Source: Flammeovirgaceae bacterium BBD 1991-12 (GTDB lineage: Bacteria; Bacteroidota; Bacteroidia; Cytophagales; Cyclobacteriaceae). Taken from it: a stretch of 64,000 bases of DNA. The position numbers and the translations under genes are program-made. Shown one piece after another: positions 8,256-17,848 of this stretch. The notes beneath the pieces were generated by a model. That model did not search any database. It was not told the origin of the DNA and was given only the letters and a program-made list of their open reading frames with translations. Location of the stretch: assembly GCA_001657315.1 (NCBI GenBank), contig LYSV01000006.1:1-64000 (forward strand), given 5' to 3'. Each line of letters begins with the position of its first letter. Positions within the stretch are counted from its first letter, which is position 1.

Positions 8256-10771
8256 TGAAGCCGGCAAGCCTTGTCATACTGCTCCTCGTGATATGTACAG
8301 TTTCCCGGGGGCAGCCCTGTCTGGAGCTCAGGCCTTTGCTCGAATCCGGTGAAATTGTGAAGGCCTATGATCTGCTGAATACAATTGCCCCTTCTGACCA
8401 GCCGGATTGCAACAATCTGATAGGCCAGGTTTACCTTCAGAAAGGCCGTTTTGATCTGGCGGAAGAATATTTTAACAAGGCTCTTGCAGTTTCCGGACAG
8501 GAGAGTGATGCCGCTGCTACCAGTTTGAATAACCTGGGCATGGTATATGCCAACACAGGCAATACGGAGAAAGCCATAGAATTTCTTAATCAGGCCTACA
8601 CCATCAGAAAAAGTTTATTTGGCGCAGAAGATGAGCACACCGCTGCTTCCCTGAACGACCTTGGTGTGGTATTGACCTCAACGGATCCTGATGCAGCACT
8701 GGATAATTATGAGGAAGCATTGAGGATCTACCGTAAGATCCACGGCGATCAGCACCAGAAAGTGGCACAATCGCTGCTGAATGCAGCTCTTATCTACATT
8801 CGTCTGGAATTCTACGGAGACGCTGTGAACAATCTCAATGAAGCGCTCGAGATATGGCAAACGTTGTATATGGAAGGGCACCCCAACGAGGGCATCATTT
8901 ACAATAACCTCGCTGAGATCAGTCTGGCCATGGGTCAAAGAACAGATGCCCTTGCTTACTACAAAAAGGCGTTGGAAACTTATCAGAAACATTATGGTGA
9001 GCGACATCCTGAAACAGCATTTGTATATTCCAGAATAGGCAACTACCACAATGCTGATGGTGATTTTAAAAAATCACTGGAATTTTACCAGAAAGCGCTG
9101 ATCTCCAACTCACCTGACTTTAACGACACGGACATTACTGTCAACCCCTCGGTAAAAAGCTTTTTCAATGCCAGCACAATGCTCAGTACGCTCTATTTCA
9201 AGGCGCGGGCGTTCATGGATAAACATTATATAAAAACGCGCAAATTCAACGATCTCAAACTCAGCTTACAAACGCTCTACTCCTGTGACAGCCTGATCGA
9301 TCATATGCGTCAGCTGCGGACCAGTGAAGGGGACAAGCTGGAGCTGGGACGCTCGGCAGCGCTCGTCTATGAAATGGGTGTGGGCCTTTGTGTAGGCATG
9401 ACGGATGTGGTGACCAAAAAGAACCAATACTATGAAGCATCGTTGTATTTTGCTGAAAAAAGCAAGTCTGCGGTACTGCTGGAGGCTATCTCGGACGCTT
9501 CGGCCAAATCGTTTGTCAACATACCTGCAGCCGAGATTGAGCGTGAAAAAAGGCTAAAGGCAGAGATCACCTACTATGAACGCCAGTTGTCTGACAAGAC
9601 TGATAACGCTGAAAGCAAGAAAAAACTATTCGGGCTCAGGCAGGAATATGAGCGCTTCGTACGTGCACTGGAGACCAACTATCCGGAGTATTACAATCTT
9701 AAGTTCAATGTAAAGATCCCTTCTGTGCAGCAAGTGGGAGCCACTTTGGATGAAAAGACCATCATCCTTAGCTATTTTATAGCGAATGAAACCCGCCGTG
9801 TATACACCTATTTAATAGACAAAAATGGCATGGAAGTATACAATATACCTCAGGGTGAAAATTTTGACCGGTATATCAACGGGCTCAGGAACAGTTTGTA
9901 CTTCAGGGAAGATGAGGTGTTCAGGCTCACTGCCTCCGAACTGTACAAAACCCTCATCCCCAAAAAGATACCCAAAGGCACGGAAAACATCCTGATCATC
10001 CCCGACGGCAGGCTGGGCACAGTACCATTCGAGACCTTGCTCGCCTCCGGCCGAAGTGAGGGGAGCTATGCGGCTTTGCCCTATCTAATCAATGATTATT
10101 CCATAAGCTACCAATATGCACTTGCCCTGCACTACCAGAATGCAACTACCCCGGCATCCGGCAAACAGCCTACGGGCGCCTTACTCTGTGCCCCTGTAAT
10201 CTTTGAAGAACTACCCGCGCTGCCCGGTACCAGCAGGGAGGTACAGGAACTGAAAGACATACTATCTGACAGGGGCATGACCCCCGAAGTGCTGCTGGAA
10301 ACCAGCGCCAGCGAACGATCGATCAAAAATCAGTCGCTGACTAAATACAAATATGTACATCTGGCCACACATGGCGTAGTGGATGAACTCAATCCAAAAG
10401 AATCCCGCATATTTCTGAAGAGTGACCAAAAAGAAGATGGCTACCTCTATTCGGGTGAGATCTACAACCTAAACCTGAATGCCGAACTCGTTACACTCTC
10501 TGCCTGCGAAACCGGGCTGGGGAAGATCTCCAGAGGAGAAGGTATCATAGGATTGAGCAGGGCACTGCTCTATGCAGGGGCAAACAACCTGATGGTCTCA
10601 TTGTGGAGCGTTTCTGATGAATCCACCACAGGGCTCATGGTCGATTTTTACGGACAGATGACCAGCGACCAATTCGGTCCCGCCCTGAGAACCGCAAAGC
10701 TCAATATGATCCGCGGTGGCCAGTATTCCCCTCCCTATTACTGGGCTCCTTTTATTCTGATAGGACAGTGA
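8255..10771 (+). CDS. exported TPR-CHAT domain protein (caspase-like peptidase)
   Basis: An 838-residue protein with an N-terminal signal peptide (about residues 1-20). About seven tetratricopeptide repeats follow (residues 35-290), then a helical linker and a C-terminal CHAT domain (about 560-838). The catalytic pair of the caspase-like fold is present: H706 in LATHG and C751 in SACETG. CHAT proteins are cysteine peptidases related to separase and caspases, and TPR-CHAT proteins are known partners in bacterial immune complexes. Here the signal peptide places it in the periplasm or at the cell surface rather than the cytoplasm. Coupling to the upstream barrel gene suggests a shared task. The substrate is unknown. 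Confidence 0.88.
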   Translation: MKPASLVILLLVICTVSRGQPCLELRPLLESGEIVKAYDLLNTIAPSDQPDCNNLIGQVYLQKGRFDLAEEYFNKALAVSGQESDAAATSLNNLGMVYANTGNTEKAIEFLNQAYTIRKSLFGAEDEHTAASLNDLGVVLTSTDPDAALDNYEEALRIYRKIHGDQHQKVAQSLLNAALIYIRLEFYGDAVNNLNEALEIWQTLYMEGHPNEGIIYNNLAEISLAMGQRTDALAYYKKALETYQKHYGERHPETAFVYSRIGNYHNADGDFKKSLEFYQKALISNSPDFNDTDITVNPSVKSFFNASTMLSTLYFKARAFMDKHYIKTRKFNDLKLSLQTLYSCDSLIDHMRQLRTSEGDKLELGRSAALVYEMGVGLCVGMTDVVTKKNQYYEASLYFAEKSKSAVLLEAISDASAKSFVNIPAAEIEREKRLKAEITYYERQLSDKTDNAESKKKLFGLRQEYERFVRALETNYPEYYNLKFNVKIPSVQQVGATLDEKTIILSYFIANETRRVYTYLIDKNGMEVYNIPQGENFDRYINGLRNSLYFREDEVFRLTASELYKTLIPKKIPKGTENILIIPDGRLGTVPFETLLASGRSEGSYAALPYLINDYSISYQYALALHYQNATTPASGKQPTGALLCAPVIFEELPALPGTSREVQELKDILSDRGMTPEVLLETSASERSIKNQSLTKYKYVHLATHGVVDELNPKESRIFLKSDQKEDGYLYSGEIYNLNLNAELVTLSACETGLGKISRGEGIIGLSRALLYAGANNLMVSLWSVSDESTTGLMVDFYGQMTSDQFGPALRTAKLNMIRGGQYSPPYYWAPFILIGQ

Positions 10772-10904
10772 TGGTAAATCGTTGTTGGTTGTTGGTGGAT
10801 AGTTGATTGCTGATTGCCGACTGCCATTTGACTGCTAAAGCAGAGCAACATGTCTACCTAAAGCTAAAGACGAAGGACTCAAGACTTACTACTTTACTAC
10901 TACC

Positions 10905-13370
10905 TTATTCATACCTCAAACTATCTACCGGATTCACACGGGCTGCCTTGAGTGACTGGAAGCTGACGGTAACCAGAGCTATGATCAATACTGCTCCTCC
11001 GGCTATGGCAAAAACCTGTGCGTGTACGCTGATCCTGTAGGCAAAGGTATCCAGCCACTGGCTCATAACATACCATGTGAGGGGTATGGCCACCACTGTA
11101 GCGATAAGGATCAGTCTGATGAAGTCTTTCGATAACAATACAAAAATGGAATTAACAGACGAGCCCAGCACCTTACGTATCCCGATCTCCCGTGTCTTCT
11201 GCTGTGCTGTGTAAGCGGATAGTCCAAATAATCCCAGACAGCCCAGTACAATAGCAATTATGGCAAAGAAGGTAAACAGATCCCCAAATTTTCTTTCATA
11301 CTGATACTGACGGTTGAAGTAGTCATCAAGGAAAAAGTACTCGAATGGATTCCCTGGAAAAGCCTTGTCCCAGCTTTCATTCACATGACTGATCACCTTC
11401 GTCAGTCGTTCTCCGGATGTTTTCATGGAGTAAAATTCACCTCCGTAATAGGAGCAATAGAACACGATGGGATCAAGCGCTTTTTGAAGGGCTTCCTGAT
11501 GGTAATCATTGACCACACCTACTATGATCGGGCTCCATTGAAAATCCGGAACATGTAGTGTCTGACCTACCGCTTCATCTGCGCTATCGAAGCCGAGGAG
11601 TTCAACCGCTGACGCCGTGATCACAACAGAAGTATCGGGGTCGTTGGGATAGTCCTGGGAAAATACCCGGCCTGCCAGCAGTTTCATCTCAAATACATTG
11701 GCGAACTCATAATCCATGCTATTGATCCTCACGGTTACAGCATTATTATCAGCATCCCCGTATTTTTTTACTCCCATTTTGTATTCTCTCTTCTTTCCAG
11801 GAACCGTGAGAGAAGAAGACAAAGCGCTGATATCAGTGTTTTTTAGCACCTCATCCCTGAATACATCCACGCTGGACTGAAAACTTTGCCGGTCATTGGA
11901 TGCAACTCCGGGTCGCTCCACCACCAGCACTCTTTCTATATTCATACCAATATCCTGATCCATCATGTAATGAAGCTGATCATACACGACAAGCGTGCCG
12001 GCTATAAGCGCTACCGACATGGTGAATTGAAATATCACCAGCACCTTTCGCAACAGGACACCTCCCCGGGACCTGCCCAGCTTTCCTTTCAGCACGGTCA
12101 CAGGTTTAAAAGATGAAAGTACAAATGCGGGATAAAGACCGGACAAAACAGTCCCTCCTATCCAAAGTAATGTTATCAATAGGACAAAGCGGGGTGTCAA
12201 CAGACTGTTGAGATCAACGTTCATCCCACTCAGGTTGTTGAACAACGGAAGCGCTAAAGTCACCAGCAGCAGTGACAAAAGTACCGATGCGAAATTAATA
12301 ATAGCTGATTCCGCTAAAAACTGTCCGATAAGCTGATGTTTGAAGGCCCCCATGACTTTCCTTACACCTACCTCACTGGCCCGCTCCATCGCTTTTGCGG
12401 TAGACAGATTGATGTAATTGACCCATGCAATGATCAGAATAAAAACGGCGATCAAGGCAAGTGTATAGACTGTGCGGGCGGTTCCGTTGGGTTCGGCTTC
12501 CTCTGCCAGATTGGAATAGAGATGAATGCTTTCCAGTGGCTGTAATGCCAGCTCATCACGTCGGTTCCTCTCTGCCAGATCAGGTGAGTACTTCTGTACA
12601 ATATCCGGAAGCTTACTTTCCAGCTTCTTTGGGTCAGTGTCTTCTTCTACTTCAATATAGGTATACATATCCTTTCTTCGCCACGACTGATCATACCGCC
12701 CGGGAGCCCAGTCACCACGGGCATACAGTGTTTTATATGAAAAGAGCACATCAAATTTCAGGTGAGTATTGTGAGGCAGGTCTTTAAAAACACCGGTGAC
12801 TTTTGCCAGCTCATTGTTGCCATCATCATCCCTCAGTCTCAGCATCTTGCCCATCGGATCCTCATCACCAAAATACTTTGCGGCATACTCTTCCGATATC
12901 ACGGCAGAAAAAGGCTCTTTCAAAGCCTGTTCGGCCTGCCCGTACTTCATGGAATAGCCGAACATGGGTAAAAAAGAAGAATCGGCGTAAAGGAATTTCC
13001 GGTGTTTAAACTGTACGGGACCATTGGGAGCATCTTCGTAGGTAATGACCAGGTTGTTCTTATACCCCATATTATAAAGCCGGGCAAAGCTCCTGACCTC
13101 CGGAAACTCAGTGGTCATGGCAGGTCCCACGCCAGGATAGTTTTCAGCGCTGGTCAGGATGAGCTCATTGTTCAGGTACTGGTCCAGCGTTACACGATAG
13201 ATGTTGGATGAATTGCGATGGAACTTATCATAGTCGAGCTCGGAGCTAACATATACGATGATAAGGAGAAAGGCCGCTACTCCTATGGAAAGGCCTGTGA
13301 CATTGATAATTGAGAATGACTTGCTCCTGAGAATGTTTCTCAAAGCAGTTTTCAGATAGCTTTTGACCAT
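10905..13370 (-). CDS. FtsX/MacB-type ABC transporter permease
   Basis: An 821-residue permease with the duplicated layout of Bacteroidota FtsX-like proteins. There is one membrane helix near residues 20-42, a large periplasmic MacB-type domain, and three helices around 290-420 ending in the RASEVGVRKVMGA coupling region. A second periplasmic domain and a second FtsX block (about 690-815, with TREIGIRKVLGSS) follow. Such proteins work with a separate ATPase in export or envelope stress functions (MacB/Lol-like). No ATPase gene is adjacent, so the partner must be encoded elsewhere. The gene converges on the CHAT gene with a short repeat-like intergenic stretch between them. Confidence 0.93.
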   Translation of the reverse strand: MVKSYLKTALRNILRSKSFSIINVTGLSIGVAAFLLIIVYVSSELDYDKFHRNSSNIYRVTLDQYLNNELILTSAENYPGVGPAMTTEFPEVRSFARLYNMGYKNNLVITYEDAPNGPVQFKHRKFLYADSSFLPMFGYSMKYGQAEQALKEPFSAVISEEYAAKYFGDEDPMGKMLRLRDDDGNNELAKVTGVFKDLPHNTHLKFDVLFSYKTLYARGDWAPGRYDQSWRRKDMYTYIEVEEDTDPKKLESKLPDIVQKYSPDLAERNRRDELALQPLESIHLYSNLAEEAEPNGTARTVYTLALIAVFILIIAWVNYINLSTAKAMERASEVGVRKVMGAFKHQLIGQFLAESAIINFASVLLSLLLVTLALPLFNNLSGMNVDLNSLLTPRFVLLITLLWIGGTVLSGLYPAFVLSSFKPVTVLKGKLGRSRGGVLLRKVLVIFQFTMSVALIAGTLVVYDQLHYMMDQDIGMNIERVLVVERPGVASNDRQSFQSSVDVFRDEVLKNTDISALSSSLTVPGKKREYKMGVKKYGDADNNAVTVRINSMDYEFANVFEMKLLAGRVFSQDYPNDPDTSVVITASAVELLGFDSADEAVGQTLHVPDFQWSPIIVGVVNDYHQEALQKALDPIVFYCSYYGGEFYSMKTSGERLTKVISHVNESWDKAFPGNPFEYFFLDDYFNRQYQYERKFGDLFTFFAIIAIVLGCLGLFGLSAYTAQQKTREIGIRKVLGSSVNSIFVLLSKDFIRLILIATVVAIPLTWYVMSQWLDTFAYRISVHAQVFAIAGGAVLIIALVTVSFQSLKAARVNPVDSLRYE

Positions 13371-13533
13371 GGTTGTTATGAGTTTTTAGGCACCTTGTAC
13401 TGGAAGACCTAAAAAAATAAAAAAGGTTACGTAATTAAAGAAATATTTTTGAATCCGGTCGGAAAGCAGATCTTTCTGTTGTTGGAAACAACCCGGGGCC
13501 CTCACGAAGATCCGGGACAGAAGTTGTACCCGA

Positions 13534-14268
13534 TCATAAAAGATAGGCAGCCAGCACATCTCCGGCAAGGTAGGCCAGAAAGGCAGCCAGCCCTCCCAGC
13601 AAAAGTGTTTCCAGAATACCCTTGAAATGAGAGGTCTGTGTCACTTCACTTTTCAGGTAACCCACGATCATCAAGGCAATGCCTGTGGCTATACAGGAGA
13701 TTAGGAAAAGATCACCCTGAAAATCGAACAGCGCAGACATCACATAGGACAAAAGCGGAATAATCCCAATGACATTAAAGGACAAAAATGTGGCAAATGC
13801 GGTTTTGACCGGAGCCTTCTGGTCTTTGGTCATTTCGAGTTCTTCCTTCATCATGGTATCCACCCATACATCATTGTTCGAGGTGATGACCTCCACTACC
13901 TGTTCCAACAGCTCTCCCTTGAATCCTTTGGCTTCATAGATCTCCCTTATCTCTTCCACTTCCTTCTCACGGAGGTTTTCTATCTCCCAGTATTCTATCT
14001 TCTTGTGTTTTTCAAAATTATCACGCTCTGCCTTCACTGAAAAGTAGTTGCCCACGGACATGGAAAACCCATCGGCGATCAGGTTGGCAAATCCAAAGAT
14101 CAGCACCCAGATGATGTCCGCATTGGCTCCGGCTGCCCCGGCTACCACAGCAAAAGTGGTAACGGCACCGTCAATACCCCCGTAAACAAATTCGGAGATA
14201 TATTCCTTATCGAATATCCAGATCTGACGGCCTGAGTGTAAAGAATCTTCAGTGAAGGCTTTGGTCAT
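13534..14268 (-). CDS. VIT1/CCC1 family metal transporter
   Basis: A 244-residue membrane protein of the VIT1/CCC1 family, known for iron and manganese transport. The first helix carries the typical YGGIDGAVTTFAVVAGA motif, followed by ADGFSMSVGNYFSVKAERD. A charged cytoplasmic stretch (about residues 95-150, rich in E, K and M) matches the family's metal-binding region. Three C-terminal helices complete the five-helix pattern. Its ATG overlaps the menC stop by four bases (ATGA), so it is co-transcribed and probably translationally coupled with menC, although no functional link between the two is obvious. Confidence 0.9.
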   Translation of the reverse strand: MTKAFTEDSLHSGRQIWIFDKEYISEFVYGGIDGAVTTFAVVAGAAGANADIIWVLIFGFANLIADGFSMSVGNYFSVKAERDNFEKHKKIEYWEIENLREKEVEEIREIYEAKGFKGELLEQVVEVITSNNDVWVDTMMKEELEMTKDQKAPVKTAFATFLSFNVIGIIPLLSYVMSALFDFQGDLFLISCIATGIALMIVGYLKSEVTQTSHFKGILETLLLGGLAAFLAYLAGDVLAAYLL

Positions 14269-15350
14269 GGCGAAAGTGATGAAAAATCCCAGTTTTGCGA
14301 AGGTCTGTAGGAGATATGCCCCTGAGCAATTTCCAGCGGGGAATCAATGTTATTGTGATAAAGCTGACCTGTACCCAATCCCTGGTGTCCCTGAGCTCCT
14401 ACCTCACAGGTAAACTGTGCTATGGCATTGAGGCCAATGTTCGATTCCAGTGCAGAGGTTATCCACCAGCCAATTTCCAGTGCCTCAGCAACGGCGATCC
14501 ATTCCAGACTCGACTGTATACCCCCTATCAGTGTAGGTTTGAGAATAATAAACTGTGGCCTTATATCCTTCAGCAGATCTCGCTTTTCCTGAGGACTATG
14601 GACGCCTATGAGCTCTTCATCCAGTGCTATCGGTATGGGTGTATTGGCACATAATTCTTTCATGAACTCCCTTTGACCGGCCTTCACAGGCTGCTCTATG
14701 GAATGCAACCCGTACCTGGCCAATTGGTTTAGTTTACCCAATGTCTCATCCGGACTGAACGCACCGTTGGCATCCACCCTTAGAATAAGGTCATTTCTGT
14801 AGTACTTCCGGCGTACAAAATCGAGGATATCACATTCCTTTTCAAAATCCAGTGATCCCACTTTCATTTTTATACAGTCAAACCCTGCTTCTACCTTATC
14901 GGAGATCTGTAACAGCATAGACTCCATATGTCCCATCCATATTAAACCATTGACCGGTAGTGGTTTTTGATCATTAAAGAAGGAATTGTCAAAGATCTGC
15001 CTTTTACCACCATGAAGCAGGTCGAGTAAGGCTGTTTCAACAGCGAAACGAATGGAAGGGAATTCATCACCGGCAAGGTCATGCGCCAGTGTATATATCG
15101 CTTTCTGATCGACGGGCGGCTTCTGCTGTTCAAGCCGCTCCAATACGTTTTTCAGATTATCTTCAAAATCTTCACGATCATCAATGCTCAATTGCCTCAG
15201 AGGGCCTGCTTCGCCAAGCCCAAAAACATCAGGAACATTATGATCACAAACCCTGATAAACCAGGTCTCTTTTTCCTTTAGAACACCACGGGAGGTACCT
15301 GCATCAAACTTAAAATCAAGAATGTATTTTTGGTATGAAGTCTTTAGCAT
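14265..15350 (-). CDS. menC: o-succinylbenzoate synthase-like enolase superfamily enzyme
   Basis: A 361-residue enolase-superfamily protein of the muconate-lactonizing/OSBS type. The expected residues are visible: KMK near residue 160, LRVDANGAF (metal-binding D), HSIEQPV (metal-binding E), IALDEEL and FIILKPTLIGG (catalytic K). MenC dehydrates SHCHC to o-succinylbenzoate in menaquinone synthesis, the quinone used by most Bacteroidota. No other men genes lie nearby; instead it is followed by a VIT-family gene with ATGA overlap. A related activity, such as dipeptide epimerase, cannot be fully excluded by sequence, but length and motifs favour MenC. Confidence 0.82.
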   Translation of the reverse strand: MLKTSYQKYILDFKFDAGTSRGVLKEKETWFIRVCDHNVPDVFGLGEAGPLRQLSIDDREDFEDNLKNVLERLEQQKPPVDQKAIYTLAHDLAGDEFPSIRFAVETALLDLLHGGKRQIFDNSFFNDQKPLPVNGLIWMGHMESMLLQISDKVEAGFDCIKMKVGSLDFEKECDILDFVRRKYYRNDLILRVDANGAFSPDETLGKLNQLARYGLHSIEQPVKAGQREFMKELCANTPIPIALDEELIGVHSPQEKRDLLKDIRPQFIILKPTLIGGIQSSLEWIAVAEALEIGWWITSALESNIGLNAIAQFTCEVGAQGHQGLGTGQLYHNNIDSPLEIAQGHISYRPSQNWDFSSLSP

Positions 15351-15382
15351 TCAGGATCATATTGCCCGGGCAAAGATAGGAA

Positions 15383-15515
15383 TTAGTAATGAGTCGTAAG
15401 TCCTGAGTATTGAGTAATGAGTACCTGAAGAAAGCGGGGCTACCTGCATCACATGCACCTAAAGACTTCAGACTATCTACTCATTACTTTAGACTCATTA
15501 CTCAGTACTATCCAC
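15383..15515. repeat. degenerate direct and inverted word repeat
   Basis: Words such as GAGTAATGAGTA, AGTATTGAGT and their complements (ACTCATTACT, seen twice, and GACTCATTACTCAGTACT) fill this stretch between menC and the AraC gene. The left half can pair with the right half to form a long imperfect hairpin. An open frame runs through it, which would add 39 residues to the AraC protein, but those residues look like translated repeat. Confidence 0.6.
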
Positions 15516-15526
15516 TATATTTGTCT

Positions 15527-16570
15527 ATGGTTGAAAGGTTCAGGCCGGTCATTGACCAGGTATATTTCATTAACGAGCACACGCTTTTTCTGATCCGGGC
15601 TGGCAGCGGAACTATTCAGATTGATTTTCAGAATTATGCCGACTGGCAGGACAGGGCGATCTACTTGTCAAAAGGACAGTACATCCGGTTCTTTTCTGAT
15701 GATTTTGAAGTCATGAAGGTGATCTTTCCTGATGAGGCCCTGTTCCACTCGCCCGATGTCCGGGTGTTATTCAATCACCTCATTTCGCTGGGCTACATCG
15801 ACCTTAAAGATTGCCGGGAGTGTAGCAGGTTTTTATCGGACACTCTATTTGATGAAAAACCGGAAGGCATTCTGGATATTTCAGCCGGGCAGTGGTACTG
15901 GCAAAACCCTTTCAATGCCAACCAGGAGGAGTACAGGATCATTTTTGATCTGAAGGACATCATTGATATGGAATACGGCAGCATAGCCAATCCACAGGGA
16001 CTGGCAGCATTACTTGACTCCAGAGGATTCCACGCAAATCAGCTTGTCAAAGATAAGCTGGGCCTTACCGTGAGTGATATGCTGATCCGCAAAAAGGCCC
16101 TGGAGGGAAAAAGAGGAGTGGCCTTTACCGACAAAAGCGTTCAGCAGGTCGCCTTTGACGCAGGTTTCAAGGATCCGGCATATTTTAACCGAGCCTTCAA
16201 ACGCAGTACCGGACAGACACCGGTCGAATTTAGAGAAGGCTTTGGTTATCCTGACAGGGACACCTTCGTGCAGAACATCATGGAGTTGTTGAAGGACTTT
16301 CACCATAAACAGCATAAGATGGAGTTTTATGCTGATAAAATGAATATGACCGTTCAGACACTTTCCAAAAAGGTGAGGAAAAAAATGAACAGTTCACTTG
16401 GGCAACTGATCAGAAATGAACTCATAGGATCAGCCAAAGAGATGCTCAGGGAGAAGGCACCAATTGCAGACGTCGCCTACCGACTGGGGTTTGAAGAGCC
16501 ACATCATTTCTCTGCATTCTTTAAGCATTACACCGGCAAAACCCCTTCCGAATTCAGCACGGGTCACTGA
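15527..16570 (+). CDS. AraC-family regulator with two tandem DNA-binding domains
   Basis: About 347 residues. The N-terminal part (1-145) looks like an AraC-type ligand/cupin-like region (IRAGSGTIQIDFQNY, then an FFSDDFEVMKVIF segment). Two complete AraC-type helix-turn-helix domains follow. The first is at about 150-245, with the signature QQVAFDAGFKDPAYFNRAFK and TGQTPVEFR. The second is at about 250-345, with ADVAYRLGFEEPHHFSAFFK and TGKTPSEF. Family members normally have one such domain. I choose ATG 15527 because the upstream in-frame start at 15410 lies in repeat DNA. A short hairpin with a T-run follows the gene. Targets are unknown. Confidence 0.82.
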   Translation: MVERFRPVIDQVYFINEHTLFLIRAGSGTIQIDFQNYADWQDRAIYLSKGQYIRFFSDDFEVMKVIFPDEALFHSPDVRVLFNHLISLGYIDLKDCRECSRFLSDTLFDEKPEGILDISAGQWYWQNPFNANQEEYRIIFDLKDIIDMEYGSIANPQGLAALLDSRGFHANQLVKDKLGLTVSDMLIRKKALEGKRGVAFTDKSVQQVAFDAGFKDPAYFNRAFKRSTGQTPVEFREGFGYPDRDTFVQNIMELLKDFHHKQHKMEFYADKMNMTVQTLSKKVRKKMNSSLGQLIRNELIGSAKEMLREKAPIADVAYRLGFEEPHHFSAFFKHYTGKTPSEFSTGH

Positions 16571-16592
16571 CACCCGCAGTAAACCTGTGTTC

Positions 16593-16617
16593 CTTTCAAA
16601 ACCTGAAAGTTTTTTTT
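16593..16617 (+). terminator. probable intrinsic terminator after the AraC-family gene
   Basis: A six-base stem (CTTTCA/TGAAAG, loop of five) is followed directly by eight T residues, 23 bases after the stop codon. The stem is AT-rich and short, so its strength is uncertain, but the position and T-run fit. Confidence 0.5.
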
Positions 16618-16765
16618 GGCCCCTGTCTCTTGTGAAACACAGATACCCTTTACCCAGAGTTCACAGTGAGTACAATTCTTCTACCGTTTTTTGTATCCTC
16701 TCACATCATCTGGTACGTCACCTTTGTACTGTCAATATTTAATGTGTAACAAAAATGAAAAAATT

Positions 16766-17113
16766 ATGGATGTAAGAACATTAGCCACGGAAATGGACAG
16801 CAGGGTATCCAGAGGAGAAATTGTGGAGGCAGTGAGAACGTATTTCTCAGATAGCGCTGTCACATCGGATTATCAAGGGGTTAAAACCCAGGGCAAAGAG
16901 CAGATGATTGGAAAAATGGAAGGTTTTGTAAACGCCATTGCGGAAGTCAGGGATATCACCCATCATCATACCATTGTGGATGGCAACCTGTCTGCCTCAG
17001 AATTCACCTTTGACTTCGCCATGAAAGACGGTTCAGATATTCTCTGGCATGAGATCATACGCAGACAATGGAAAGACGGTAAGGTAGTAAATGAAGAATA
17101 CTTCAATGCCTGA
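16766..17113 (+). CDS. NTF2-like (SnoaL-type) small protein
   Basis: About 115 residues with the NTF2/SnoaL-like fold pattern: N-terminal helices (ATEMDSRVSRGEIVEAVRTYF), then YFSDSAVTSDYQG, and a C-terminal sheet (EIIRRQWKDGKVVNEEYF). Proteins of this fold range from isomerases to stress proteins with small hydrophobic pockets; no catalytic set can be identified. I use ATG 16766 (MDVRTL), though an in-frame ATG at 16742 would add eight residues. The YHS-domain gene follows after 31 bases, so the two may form an operon. Confidence 0.72.
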   Translation: MDVRTLATEMDSRVSRGEIVEAVRTYFSDSAVTSDYQGVKTQGKEQMIGKMEGFVNAIAEVRDITHHHTIVDGNLSASEFTFDFAMKDGSDILWHEIIRRQWKDGKVVNEEYFNA

Positions 17114-17144
17114 AAAGGACGGTAAATCAAAATTGATAAATAAA

Positions 17145-17615
17145 ATGAAAACAGTTAGATCAATAACAATGGCCCTGGCCCTCTTTTTCATCAGCGGGCA
17201 CATCATGGCCCAGGTAGACAAAAAAGCACTAAACGTAGACGACAGTAAAATTGCCCTGCAGGGATACAGCCCGGTCTCCTATCTTGACCTGGGACTGGCC
17301 CAGCGCGGGAATAAAGACTTCAAAAGCGAGCACAAGGGTGCAGTATATTATTTCACTTCGTCCGAACAAAAGAAGAGGTTTAACAAAGATCCTGAGAAAT
17401 ACCTGCCACAATACGGCGGTTTCTGTGCCTTCGGTATCTATGCAGGTGCCAAATTCAGAGTGGATCCAAACAAATTCATCGTGAGCAATGGCAGGTTGTA
17501 CCTGTTCCTCAACGACATTGAAGTGGACGCCAAACAACTCTGGCAGGCAGAAAATGAGTATGCTTTGATCAAAAAGGCCGATACCAACTGGAGGAAGCTA
17601 AGTAAAGCCGAGTGA
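17145..17615 (+). CDS. exported YHS-domain protein
   Basis: About 156 residues. The N-terminus (MKTVRSITMALALFFISG) is a signal peptide with cleavage near MAQ. The mature part holds a YHS-type domain, with the phrase ALQGYSPVSYL near its start and VYYFTSSEQKKRFNKDPEKYLPQYGGFCAFG in the middle. YHS domains are small, often linked to metal-handling proteins; a single cysteine (in GGFCAFG) and several acidic residues are present. The start is placed at 17145 since the upstream in-frame codons precede the signal peptide. A hairpin terminator follows. Confidence 0.85.
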   Translation: MKTVRSITMALALFFISGHIMAQVDKKALNVDDSKIALQGYSPVSYLDLGLAQRGNKDFKSEHKGAVYYFTSSEQKKRFNKDPEKYLPQYGGFCAFGIYAGAKFRVDPNKFIVSNGRLYLFLNDIEVDAKQLWQAENEYALIKKADTNWRKLSKAE

Positions 17616-17646
17616 TCACAGGTATGACCTGGTCCGGTGTTGTACG

Positions 17647-17685
17647 GAAAGAATGACTTTGTTTTGTCATTCTTTCTTTTCTATT
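17647..17685 (+). terminator. hairpin terminator after the YHS gene
   Basis: An 11-base perfect stem (GAAAGAATGAC pairing with GTCATTCTTTC, loop TTTGTTTT) is followed by a T-rich run. It lies about 30 bases after the YHS stop codon. The stem is AT-rich, so it may also work on the opposite strand. Confidence 0.65.
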
Positions 17686-17848
17686 TATGTAATCAACATT
17701 GGGCAGAGAGCATGGAGCAGAGAGTGTCTGACGGTACATATCTTTATCAAAACAATAACACACACAATTCAATCATCAAGGATACTTTCGCCATGCGCTT
17801 TGCTCTATGCGCTATGCGTACCGTGAGTTGTGTAATTCAAATTGAACA

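Noticed and set aside
15410-15526. N-terminal extension of the AraC gene
   Set aside because: The in-frame extension is translated repeat DNA; ATG 15527 is the more likely start.
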